Assembly: GCF_014642735.1 (NCBI RefSeq)
Contig: NZ_BMIV01000012.1
Span: 1 to 64,000, forward strand
Direction of reading: 5' to 3'
Source of the DNA: Paracoccus acridae
Lineage (GTDB): Bacteria > Pseudomonadota > Alphaproteobacteria > Rhodobacterales > Rhodobacteraceae
DNA length: 64,000 bases
This document shows positions 1 to 7,459 of the stretch, piece after piece (position 1 is the first letter of the stretch; each line of letters opens with the position of its first letter). The position numbers and the translations under genes are program-made. The notes beneath the pieces were generated by a model. It made no database searches and was not told the origin of the DNA. It was given only the letters and a program-made list of their open reading frames with translations.

Positions 1-2
1 CG

Positions 3-62
3 CCGAACGAAGCAGAGGAGGCCTTCTACGCAAGCTTGAACGCAGCCGAAAAAGCAGCCTAA
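3..62 (+). mobile_element. 3' end of an IS3-type transposase (cut by window edge)
   Basis: The only frame open from the window edge to a stop encodes PNEAEEAFYASLNAAEKAA, a tail I recognise from IS3-family OrfB proteins. It is followed directly by a terminal-repeat-like sequence (64-103), which supports its being the right end of an insertion sequence entering from the left. The catalytic domain lies outside the window, so activity cannot be judged. Confidence 0.5.
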
Positions 63-63
63 T

Positions 64-103
64 CATTGAACCACAAACTCTCCGGTAAACCCGGGGCGGT
101 TCA
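64..103. repeat. Right terminal inverted repeat of the IS3-type element
   Basis: Read on the minus strand from 103, the sequence begins TGAACCGCCCCGGGTTTACC, the form of an IS3-family terminus. It lies just after the transposase stop at 62. The left end is outside the window, so pairing cannot be checked. The following 108 bases (104-211) belong to neither neighbouring element and remain unexplained. Confidence 0.5.
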
Positions 104-211
104 CCCCTTCATTGATGGCTCGCTTCATTGGTGACTCTGACGGCACCCAATGTGGCACATTGCGATGCCGGGAGCGGGAGCCATCCACTCCATCAATGGC
201 GTTCCAATGGC

Positions 212-822
212 TTGATCGGTTAGCATCCTGGTGATCTTCATCGGGGCCGCGCCGCGGTCCAGATCGCGCAGGAACCTTCGTGCGTTGGCTGCGGTCTGCG
301 CCGGGTAGATGCGCAGGAAGACCCACTGCGTGGCCCGGTCGATGGCCACGAAGAGGTAGCGGCGGCGATCCTCGTCGGCCATCTGGGGCAGGTATTTGAT
401 GTCGATGTGCAGGTAGCCGGGATCGTAGGCCTTGAAGGTGCCGTGCGCGGGCTTGGGTTCCTTCGGCTTCAGCGCCCGCAGGTTGGCCGCCCCGTGGCGA
501 CGCAGGCAGCGGTCGAGTCCCGAGCGCGAGACATGCGGGTTGAGGAACTCGCGCACCACCGCGAGCAGGTCGTCGAGCGGCAAGAGCAAGGCCTTGCGGA
601 GGGCAACCGCGACGGCCTGCCTCGCGCAGGCGTCAGCGTCGTCTGCAAGCGGTGCGGCGTGTGGCTCCGGTCGTGGACGTCGTCGCGGCCCCGCCATGCC
701 CAGACCGTCTGCTCGGAGATCCCGGAGCGCTCGGCCACCCGCCAGGCCGGTTCGCTGCTGGCCTGGATCGCGGCACGGATCTTCGGCGTCGTCGTCGCCT
801 GCTTGTGCAGAGAGATCAGCAT
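212..822 (-). pseudogene. IS481-type transposase, frameshifted and truncated
   Basis: Starting at ATG 822, the minus strand encodes MLISLHKQATTTPKIRAAIQ and a helix-turn-helix region in one frame. Around 620-630 the reading frame changes, and the DDE core continues in a second frame with KALLLPLDDLLAVV, YLHIDIKYLPQMADEDRRRY and FVAIDRATQW. The match stops just after RMLTD at about 214, at the second catalytic Asp, where a normal protein would continue with NGKEF. The final catalytic Glu and the C-terminus are missing. One frameshift plus a 3' truncation make it inactive. Confidence 0.8.
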
Positions 823-900
823 GCTCCCACTCCCTCCCGAACATCGCGCAGGATCGACCTTGCCATGAACAGAGCAGACCGACGAGGGTCTATGTGATCA

Positions 901-914
901 TCCGGAATGGAACA
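901..914 (-). repeat. Candidate outer end of the IS481-type element
   Basis: On the minus strand the sequence reads TGTTCCATTCCGGA, about 80 bases upstream of the transposase start at 822. Position and TG start fit an outer inverted repeat. The partner end was lost with the truncated 3' side, so this is inferred from one end only. Confidence 0.4.
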
Positions 915-1157
915 CCCAGCTTCAGCTGAGTTAGAGAAACATCCCTACGGCTCAATTTCACGACGGACAACATACAAAGACAAACAAGCTACTTTCCCAC
1001 TGCTTCTAGGCGAGGAGTTCAGCGTTCGTTACAGCTACAGGTCGTAAGCACCCGAATTTTTTGAAAAATTTTTGTAGAACTATGATCACGCTCCTGTTAT
1101 TCCGTGTGGAGCGGAGATAGTTGAACCAGCCGCAAGTATCGTTGTGAGGAAGTTTTG

Positions 1158-1799
1158 ATGTTGAATAAACTAGTTATGGCTGCCGTCCTAATGGTGGGCG
1201 CGGGTGCTGCAAGTGCAGCGACCATTTCGACTCTTGCGGACGAAAATGGGACCATTAATTCGTGGGGTATGCCTGATACAACTTATTACGGCCAGACTGT
1301 TTCATTTGGCGACAATGTTGATCTTAATTCGTTCGAGTTCCGCATAAACAGTTTTAACGATATAAGCTACAATTCCTTTGTTTATGCTTGGGACGACGAA
1401 AATGGCAGGGTCGCGGGGTCGGCGTTGTTCAGCGGAACAGGCACGACGCTAGCAACCGGCGAGATGACGAGCTATCTCATCGATGTGGGCCATCTGGCAC
1501 TTACCGCTGGTAAGTATGTGATTTTCCTGGGCGCTACCTCTGCGGGAAGCTCGGAATGGGGCGCCACAAATGATGAGGCGTATGATGACGGCACGTTCGT
1601 TTTTATAAATACGGGCGGCGGAGCTTTCGGGTCAAACAGTTGGACAACTGGCTGGAATCGTGATCTTGCGTTTGCAGTCAACTACGATGAAGTTGCCATC
1701 GCCCCTGTCCCCCTCCCCGCGTCAGGCCTCCTTCTCCTCGCAGCCATGGGCGGTGTCGGTGGCCTGAGCCGGCGCAGGAAGCAGCGCATGGCGGCCTAA
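1158..1799 (+). CDS. Secreted protein with VPLPA-CTERM sorting signal
   Basis: A 213-residue exported protein. Residues 1-21 form a Sec signal peptide (MLNKLVMAAVLMVGAGAASA). The C-terminus carries VPLPASGLLLLAAMGG followed by the basic tail RRRKQR: a PEP-CTERM-like tripartite signal (VPLPA motif, hydrophobic helix, Arg/Lys cluster) typical of Rhodobacterales and thought to be processed by an exosortase-type enzyme. The middle is rich in Gly, Asn, Thr and Asp with no domain I recognise, suggesting a surface or matrix protein. ATG 1158 is preferred over TTG 1155 because GAGGAAG (1146-1152) is well placed for it. No exosortase gene is in the window. The AT-rich upstream region contrasts with its neighbours. 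Confidence 0.85.
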   Translation: MLNKLVMAAVLMVGAGAASAATISTLADENGTINSWGMPDTTYYGQTVSFGDNVDLNSFEFRINSFNDISYNSFVYAWDDENGRVAGSALFSGTGTTLATGEMTSYLIDVGHLALTAGKYVIFLGATSAGSSEWGATNDEAYDDGTFVFINTGGGAFGSNSWTTGWNRDLAFAVNYDEVAIAPVPLPASGLLLLAAMGGVGGLSRRRKQRMAA

Positions 1800-2136
1800 C
1801 GGTTGAACAATCAGAACGCAGCGTGTCTCAGAGTTGCGTTCTACAAAATCATTGTTCATCAAGCATCCCGTGGGTTGATTGCATCGCTCGGAAGCTGATG
1901 CACCCGCCGCTCATGGTCAGTTTCTCGCGCTGTTGACGCCCGCTACCACGCAGCCAGAGACCGGTTCAGGGCAGGGTCGTTGTCCAGGCCCTGCCCTCCT
2001 TCAGTAAGGTGTTTGCAAGGATCAGAAGCTTTCGCATGACGCCTGTCATTGCAACTTGCAAGTGCCGCTACGCCATCCGCCTTGGCGCAGCCCGGCTCTT
2101 TATCTCTGTCAGACGCGTCGCTGTTGTTGTCGAACC
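1800..2136. other. Gap without a supported gene
   Basis: Between the VPLPA-CTERM gene and the ParB-like remnant I see no open frame with family features and no clear hairpin terminator. The break point of the remnant near 2130 probably marks an old recombination junction. Confidence 0.5.
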
Positions 2137-2877
2137 GAGGGCCTTGTGCGCCGCGAGGACCGGACTGCGGCTATCGAGGCCGGTTTCCTGCGCCCGTCCG
2201 CCCATGCCGGTGCAGCCGAGGACGCGCCCAAATCGGCAATCTCGCAGAAGCTGCGCGATGACCTGTCCCGCATCGCCCAAGGGGCGCGGCAACATGCGAT
2301 CCTGCGCGACCCTGATCTGCTGATCGACCTCCTGGCCTATCAGTTGAGCCATGCGCTGCGTTGGGAAAAGCCGTTCGGCCTGTCCACCGAGGACGTTCCG
2401 AACTGGCCCTCGACCGAGGCCAGCGGCTACCAGCTTGATGCGCGGCTGACCGACAACCCGGCCCGCGATATGGTTGGCAAGGACCATGCCAAGTCCTTCC
2501 GGGCCTTTCGCAAGAAGGGTGCGGAGCATGTGAAGGGCGAACTGGCCCGCTTCCTTGCCGCGCATTATCGCGGCGGCAGCAAGGACATGGCGGCCATGCT
2601 GGACAAGGAAACGCAGCCCAATATCCGCGAAGTCTGGACGCCGACCGCCGCCAATTTCTTTTCCCGCGTGGGTGGCGGCTACCTTGATGATCTGTGGCGC
2701 GACCTGCTGGACCTCGCCCCCGAGCATCCCACCGCAACCACCTTCGCCAAGATGAAGAAGGGCGAAAAGGCCGAGCGGCTTGAAGCCTTGTTCCGGGGCG
2801 ACGGGGATCTGTGCAGCGCCCTTGCCGTCACTGAGGAACAGGCCGCGAAGATCGCGGCATGGCTTCCCGAAGCATGA
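2137..2877 (+). pseudogene. C-terminal part of a plasmid ParB-like protein
   Basis: From EGLVRRED at 2137 to the stop, about 246 residues match what I know of the C-terminal region of large ParB/Srx-type proteins of rhodobacterial plasmids: KLRDDLSRIAQGARQHAIL, LIDLLAYQLSHALR, NIREVWTPTAANFF, LDLAPEHPTATTFAKMKKGE, ending AAWLPEA. The N-terminal nuclease and helix-turn-helix DNA-binding parts are absent. Upstream sequence in the same frame is unrelated and rich in Cys and Arg. A 5' deletion is the simplest reading, so plasmid partition function is lost. The next gene, at 2935, is a companion often found downstream of such genes. Confidence 0.65.
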
Positions 2878-2934
2878 AGTGACCAACGGTGGGGCGCAAG
2901 CGCCCCACCCCATCACCCCGCAGGAGATTGTGTC

Positions 2935-3294
2935 ATGACCATCGGAGACCTCGAACGCCGTGCCGGGATCGAGCAGACCCCGGAAGCCCGCGCCAGGTTC
3001 TGGAAACCCTTTGCCCATCTTGAAGCCCGCGCCATGCTCGACACCGGACGGGAGGAATTGCAGCGGATCATCGGGGAAAAGGCCGGTGGCAGCGCCGATC
3101 CCGGTGACGGCTTGACGGTCGAGGAACAGGAAGCCTTGCGGGCCTTTGCCGCCGAGCATGGCCGGTGCTGGAAGGCCGAACTGCGAAAGCAATGGATGAA
3201 CGCCAGTGCCAGCCCCGTTCTTCACAGCCTGCGCAACCGGCTTGGGCCATCGTGGCTTGTCCGGTTCCGCCTTGATCGTCGCCCGAAGGCATGA
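2935..3294 (+). CDS. Hypothetical protein, plasmid parB companion
   Basis: A 119-residue soluble protein with no signal peptide or membrane segment. It begins MTIGDLERRAGIEQTPEARA; the middle has a charged helical stretch (LDTGREELQRIIGEKAGG) and the end is basic (RNRLGPSWLVRFRLDRRPKA). A GGAG-type ribosome site (CAGGAGATTGTGTC) precedes ATG 2935. It lies 57 bases downstream of the ParB-like remnant in the same direction, so it probably belongs to the same old plasmid operon. Function unknown. Confidence 0.6.
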   Translation: MTIGDLERRAGIEQTPEARARFWKPFAHLEARAMLDTGREELQRIIGEKAGGSADPGDGLTVEEQEALRAFAAEHGRCWKAELRKQWMNASASPVLHSLRNRLGPSWLVRFRLDRRPKA

Positions 3295-3357
3295 CGTGAA
3301 CCACCGCAGCAGGGCGTTTGCGCCCTGCCTGCCTCTCGCGCGAAGGAGGTTGCCCCC

Positions 3358-3519
3358 ATGCGGCTCACACGATGCGAACGCCACCCGTTCACCGATACCA
3401 GCCGCAAGCGGGCCGCGCTGCGCCGCAAGCAGTGCCTTGAACGAGAAGCTCTGCCCCTTCTGACCGAGCTGATGGCCGGGGATTGGTGCAGCCCAAGGCG
3501 GCAGCGAACGACATGCTGA
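3358..3519 (+). CDS. Small basic hypothetical protein (53 aa)
   Basis: A strong ribosome site GAAGGAGG sits 8 bases before ATG 3358. The product begins MRLTRCERHPFTDTSRKRAA and is rich in Arg and Lys. The N-terminal pattern resembles small conserved proteins in rhodobacterial plasmid operons. The last ten residues (CSPRRQRTTC) look unlike the rest, so the gene may have a frameshifted or replaced 3' end. It follows the 2935 gene by 63 bases on the same strand. Confidence 0.5.
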   Translation: MRLTRCERHPFTDTSRKRAALRRKQCLEREALPLLTELMAGDWCSPRRQRTTC

Positions 3520-3538
3520 TCCGCAGCCGCGTAGTTGC

Positions 3539-3781
3539 TCAGGAAACGTTGGGTTGTATCCGGCGAAGGGTGATCTCGCATCCGCCCTCGTCCGTGGTCC
3601 TGTAATTGGTGAGGACCACCCGTTCGCCCTTCCCATCGATCACGAGTTCTCCTTCATGCGGGCCGTTGATCTGACTTTCATCCAGCGCATCCGGTGCCGT
3701 AAACCGGACATAATCGCCGCCAGTTTCCACGTCGCCGCTGATCTGGTTCATGCCCTCAAGGGTCAGGATGGCCTTTGTCAT
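3539..3781 (-). CDS. Hypothetical protein (80 aa), beta-rich
   Basis: An 80-residue acidic protein, MTKAILTLEGMNQISGDVET... ending LRRIQPNVS. Alternating hydrophobic residues (GDYVRFTAPDAL, GELVIDGKGERVVLTNYRTT) suggest a small beta-sheet fold. There is no signal peptide or Cys. It faces the preceding plasmid genes, with its stop 19 bases from the 3' end of the 3358 gene. No family recognised. Confidence 0.5.
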   Translation of the reverse strand: MTKAILTLEGMNQISGDVETGGDYVRFTAPDALDESQINGPHEGELVIDGKGERVVLTNYRTTDEGGCEITLRRIQPNVS

Positions 3782-3839
3782 AATCGGTCCCTCATTTGAT
3801 GGTCCGATGCATAACTGCCCAGCAGCAGAAAGGGATGCA

Positions 3840-4010
3840 ATGTTTAGGAACCATCCCGCCGATCCGCTCTCACCTCTGGATTTCCTGCTCAGCTACAGCG
3901 TAGGCCGGTTTACATTGGATCAGATGCCGTTCGACCTTGTTCCCCGCGATCAACATCGCTGCCGGATCGAGCCCCGCTTTTCGACTGCCGAGGAAAGCTG
4001 CCATGCCTGA
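3840..4010 (+). CDS. Possible small protein overlapping the next gene
   Basis: ATG 3840 opens a 56-codon frame (MFRNHPADPLSPLDFLLSYS...) that stops at 4010 and overlaps the start codon of the next gene by 8 bases. That arrangement suggests translational coupling. The composition is protein-like (hydrophobic clusters DFLLSYSVGRF, MPFDLVPRDQ), but no family is recognised and no strong ribosome site is evident, so it remains tentative. Confidence 0.35.
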   Translation: MFRNHPADPLSPLDFLLSYSVGRFTLDQMPFDLVPRDQHRCRIEPRFSTAEESCHA

Positions 4011-4266
4011 CTTCACCGTATACCCGCATCCGGTTCTAGCTGTGCGCTGCCCGACCTGCCAAAGCGCCCCCGGCCTTTGGTGCCGTCGCCCGAGCGGGCA
4101 CCGCGCCAGCGATCTGCACGCCGAGCGAGGCGCGGAAGCCGACCGCCTGTTCATCGAGCAGCACGGATGGGAGGCCAGCATGTTCCGCGACGGCGACGGC
4201 TGGTTCATCGACCCGCGAGGCCGCGCAGGGATCCGCCCGCAGCCCGACAAGATGGCCCTGATCTGA
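4003..4266 (+). CDS. Small zinc-finger-like protein of phage/plasmid type
   Basis: An 87-residue protein. ATG 4003 is chosen because AGGAAAG (3991-3997) precedes it. Residues 15-40 hold the pattern C-P-T-C, then PGLWC, then PSGHRASDLHAER. This is the arrangement of small phage-type zinc-binding modules (CxxC...PGxxC...PSG...H..R). The remainder (RLFIEQHGWEASMFRDGDGW, FIDPRGRAGIR) has no known domain. It is probably a single-finger nucleic-acid-binding protein carried on plasmids. Function unproven. Confidence 0.55.
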   Translation: MPDFTVYPHPVLAVRCPTCQSAPGLWCRRPSGHRASDLHAERGAEADRLFIEQHGWEASMFRDGDGWFIDPRGRAGIRPQPDKMALI

Positions 4267-4393
4267 CGGAACGATCATCCCGACCGCTGGCGTTGTGCTG
4301 CCGGGAGTGATACCTGCAACGAGTTTTTCCGCAGCCGCCGCTCCGACCTGAAAAGGAGGCTGCACCCGATTATCCTTGTGGTGAGGATAGCAC

Positions 4394-4422
4394 TGGCCCT
4401 GCTCCGGCAGGGCCTTTTCTTT
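4394..4422 (+). terminator. Intrinsic terminator
   Basis: A perfect 8-bp stem GGCCCTGC / GCAGGGCC with loop TCCG is followed by TTTTCTTTT. It ends the transcript of the zinc-finger gene upstream. Confidence 0.8.
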
Positions 4423-4899
4423 TGTCCAGGCGCAGCCCTCTGGTTTGACCGGCGCTGCAGGGACAATGCCCCGCAGCCCCGGCCCGCGCTGTTCGCGCGG
4501 AACCGCTGCGCGGGAAAAGGAAAGCGCGGCAGGCGCCGCGCTTGCGTCCATGAAGCAGGTCTCTGTTTCTTCTGGAGGTTGTGCTTTCAAGTTATTGAAC
4601 ATCCATGGATTGTCATGGCATGGCTCTGTTTCCCCATTGATGAGTGCGCCGGGGCGGGGTCGTGGTTGTCTGCGCCCCGGCAGTTACCCCTTGACGGCCA
4701 ACCCGAGCATTACCGTGCAGGACAGGGCAGAAGAACAAGGACGCCTGGCGGCGTCCTGGCCCGCCTGACGGCGGACTTCAATCATGTCGGGCATGGTCCT
4801 GAAGCAGACGCATCATACCGGCTGTTGTGGCGATAGGCTTCGCGGGTATGCTTCGAGCAAGCTTCGGGCCTTAAGCGGCCTTCAGGTCAGGGACGGCAG
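4423..4899. other. Gap without a supported gene
   Basis: No open frame here has convincing features. A small hairpin (GGACGCC / GGCGTCC, near 4739-4756) is visible without a T run. Confidence 0.5.
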
Positions 4900-5334
4900 A
4901 TGATCTATCATGTGATTTATGCAAACTGGATCGACGGTATTCGCGATACTGGCGGAATATCGGATTGCCCCCGTGATGTGTCCAACGCCTTCAAGGCGGC
5001 AAAGAACTTCTGCATGGCGGAGGCAAGGAAAAGAGGGGTTGAGCCAAATCCTGTCGTAAACTGGGCCGCCGATGTCATGGCGGCCTTTATGGTGTCATGC
5101 GTCAAGAATGAAGAATCCAATATCTGGGAAATCATGATGCCCGGCGATGATATTTGCGAGGTGTTCAGGGTCGAGGCGGAACGCAATACCGGCATGATCC
5201 ACGAGGTTCTGATGAAGGGCGCAAAAGCCCATCCGAGATTGCTGAGAACCGGCCTGATCGCTCTTTGCTCGCATCTGCGGATTGCGCCATCGGGATCAAG
5301 CAAGGGCATCGGCAACATCAGGAGATTGTTCTAG
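4900..5334 (+). CDS. Hypothetical protein (144 aa)
   Basis: A soluble 144-residue protein beginning MIYHVIYANWIDGIRDTGGI with no signal peptide. Middle part: AADVMAAFMVSCVKNEESNIWEIMMPGDDI. The end is basic (SSKGIGNIRRLF). No domain recognised. It stands alone between two gene-poor stretches in the plasmid-like region. Codon choice is less GC-biased than in neighbouring metabolic genes, which fits accessory origin. Confidence 0.55.
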   Translation: MIYHVIYANWIDGIRDTGGISDCPRDVSNAFKAAKNFCMAEARKRGVEPNPVVNWAADVMAAFMVSCVKNEESNIWEIMMPGDDICEVFRVEAERNTGMIHEVLMKGAKAHPRLLRTGLIALCSHLRIAPSGSSKGIGNIRRLF

Positions 5335-5782
5335 CCGCATCCCGGCCTTTGGCCGGGACCGCGCTCCAGGCTCCGGCCGGCTTCACCGGCCTGCGCCCCG
5401 AGCCTGGACCCCTGCCCCTCCTTTGCGGCTTTTCCCGCGCCGCCTGTCTCGTCCCGAGCCAGCCCGCGCGGGGCCGCAATAGTCGGTCCAGCGGCCCAGT
5501 CTCGGCCCTGTCGGGTTGCGATCGCTTGCGGGCGGGCGGTTGGGTGACAGCGATGCGGAGCAAGCAGTCATACGCTGCAGATGCAAAAAAGTCTCTGCCT
5601 GGCAGTTGCCTAAACCTGACGGGCACCGAGTCACCTGACATGGATAATAGTATGGCAGGTGCAAATCTGGGTGAAGCAGACATCTGCTTCGGAGCGCCCA
5701 ATGCAGGACCATTTTCAACTCTAGGCTGTAGCGCTGATTCATGATTAAGCTGTCCTTAAGCAGATTGACAAAGGGAGCTTCG
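5335..5782. other. Gap with a GC-rich hairpin
   Basis: A perfect hairpin CCCGGCC-TTT-GGCCGGG (5341-5357) follows the preceding stop and may end its transcript, though no T run follows. The rest is GC-rich with no convincing gene. The last 150 bases become AT-richer and probably hold the promoter of the 5783 gene. Confidence 0.5.
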
Positions 5783-6361
5783 ATGGCGCGGGTTCGAACA
5801 ATAGCCTCGGCAGCGGGCTTGGCCTGCCTTTTGGGTCAGACTGCCGCCGCCGACGGCTATTTCCTGCAAGGGGATGCGGGTGCCCGCACCCAATCCGTCG
5901 TGGCTTCTGCCAGCCGGGGCTCCCTGAACTACGGGCTGAACCTTTCCAACTACGAGGATGGGCATTCCGGCGCGATCAGCCTCACCTATGGGCTGCCGCT
6001 GGGGGATGTTGCCGTCATGAAGGTCGGTCCTACCATCGGCTTTCAGCACGAGCAGGATGAGGGCGATGACGTTCAGGCCGGCCTCAAGCTGTCGCTCGAG
6101 CGTTACACCCCCACCTCCTTCGGATCCACCTATTTGCTGGCTGATGTCAGCTCGGTTCACCAGTCCTGGTTTCTGCTCGGACAGATGACGTTTGCACCAG
6201 GCAATTTTGGCGTCGAGTTGTCGCGCGGCGGAAGTGACAGTTACCACGAGACCACCCTGGCCTTTCAAAAACGCATCGCTGACGGGCCGCTCAGCGTCCG
6301 GGCCGGCTACAAACTGACCTCTGAGGAAGTCTTTGCCGGCTTCTCCATCAACACGTTCTGA
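5783..6361 (+). CDS. Outer-membrane beta-barrel-like protein
   Basis: A 192-residue exported protein. A Sec signal peptide (MARVRTIASAAGLACLLGQTAAA) is followed by alternating strand-like segments (GSLNYGLNLSNYEDG, GAISLTYGLPLGDVAVM, TTLAFQKRIADGPLSVRAGY). It ends in Phe (FAGFSINTF), the usual last residue recognised by the Bam machinery. ATG 5783 follows AAAGGGAG at 5770-5777; the extension to 5741 would precede the signal peptide. The next gene starts 6 bases after the stop, so the two form an operon. Placed beside a glucan synthase locus, it might help polysaccharide pass the outer membrane, but that is inference. Confidence 0.6.
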   Translation: MARVRTIASAAGLACLLGQTAAADGYFLQGDAGARTQSVVASASRGSLNYGLNLSNYEDGHSGAISLTYGLPLGDVAVMKVGPTIGFQHEQDEGDDVQAGLKLSLERYTPTSFGSTYLLADVSSVHQSWFLLGQMTFAPGNFGVELSRGGSDSYHETTLAFQKRIADGPLSVRAGYKLTSEEVFAGFSINTF

Positions 6362-6367
6362 GGTGCC

Positions 6368-7459
6368 ATGACCCAGCTGCCAACCCTGACCCTGCGCAAG
6401 GCCCTTTTCGGCTTTGCGCTGTCCTGCATCCTGGTGATGTGCCTGGTCCCCATGGGATTTGCATATCTGCGCGGCGACCGGTTCACCGACAGCACCTTGG
6501 ACTATGCGGCCCGATTTCGCACCACGGCCGCCGCGGAGGATCTGGCCCGGACACTCGAGCGCGACTGGCGTGACCTGACGTCTCTGACGGAAAGGGTTGA
6601 CGGGTTGAACCCGGAGCAGCTGACCTATCTGATAACGGGGGCCAGCGGCGATGGCAGCCGCATCTCCTGGGTCGGGTATGCGGATCTGAGCGGCCAGGTC
6701 ATTGCCGCGACGGATGGCTTGCTGGTCGGGCAGGATGTCAGCGAACGGCCCTGGTATCGCAACGGCCTCAGCGGTGGTTTTGCGGGCGATGTTCATGACG
6801 CCGTGCTTCTGGCCCAGCTTCTCGGAGGTGACGGGGACGATTCGCTGCGCTTCATCGATCTGGCCAAGCCGGTCACGGACGCCAATGGTGATCTGATCGG
6901 CGTCGTCGGCATGCACATCAACGCGACCTGGTTGACCAAACATCTGCGAGAGACCTCGGAAGCCTTTGGCATTGACCTCTACCTGATCAACCCCAGTGGC
7001 GACATATCGGCCTCCTCAGCGGATGAGGCACCGGACACAGCGGAGTTGCAGATCCTGGGTGCGGCGCAGACCGGCGTACAGTCTGGAGGACGCGAGACCT
7101 GGCCTGACGGGCAGGAGTATTTCTCCGCGTTGGTACCGGAAGTGTCCTATGGAGACCTGCCGAACTTCGGGTGGCGGATGGTGGGGCGGCTGGATGCCGA
7201 TCGCCTTGATATCGGCGTCGACCTGATCCGCAACGGGGCGCTTTACGCGTTTCTGGTCGCCGTTTCCCTGATCGGACTGCTGACGGCTCTTGTCGCGCGT
7301 GCTGTCAGGACGCCCTTTGCCCAACTTGCCGCCTCTGCGCAGCGTATCGCGGACGGCTCTCAGGAATATCCTCCGAGCTTCCACGTCACCCGCGAAGCCG
7401 CGCTGCTGTCGGCGGCGCTGACCCGGCTTCAACAAGACCGCATCAGCGACGATCGCTGA
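6368..7459 (+). CDS. dCache-HAMP membrane sensor without output domain
   Basis: 363 residues. TM1 at about 12-32 (FGFALSCILVMCLVPMGFAY), a periplasmic dCache-type sensor (residues 40-285, with GYADLSGQVIAATDGLLVGQ and RPWYRNGL typical of Cache folds), TM2 near 290-310 (ALYAFLVAVSLIGLLTALVA), then a HAMP-like segment (FAQLAASAQRIADGSQE). The protein ends right after HAMP: no GGDEF, kinase or chemotaxis module follows. It may be a truncated diguanylate cyclase or a stand-alone sensor. Its 3' end overlaps the convergent glucan synthase gene by 17 bases. Confidence 0.7.
   Translation: MTQLPTLTLRKALFGFALSCILVMCLVPMGFAYLRGDRFTDSTLDYAARFRTTAAAEDLARTLERDWRDLTSLTERVDGLNPEQLTYLITGASGDGSRISWVGYADLSGQVIAATDGLLVGQDVSERPWYRNGLSGGFAGDVHDAVLLAQLLGGDGDDSLRFIDLAKPVTDANGDLIGVVGMHINATWLTKHLRETSEAFGIDLYLINPSGDISASSADEAPDTAELQILGAAQTGVQSGGRETWPDGQEYFSALVPEVSYGDLPNFGWRMVGRLDADRLDIGVDLIRNGALYAFLVAVSLIGLLTALVARAVRTPFAQLAASAQRIADGSQEYPPSFHVTREAALLSAALTRLQQDRISDDR

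Noticed and set aside
2068..3636. Long open frame on the minus strand across the ParB-like remnant
   Set aside because: It is antisense to recognisable plasmid genes, lacks a ribosome site and has random composition typical of high-GC shadows.
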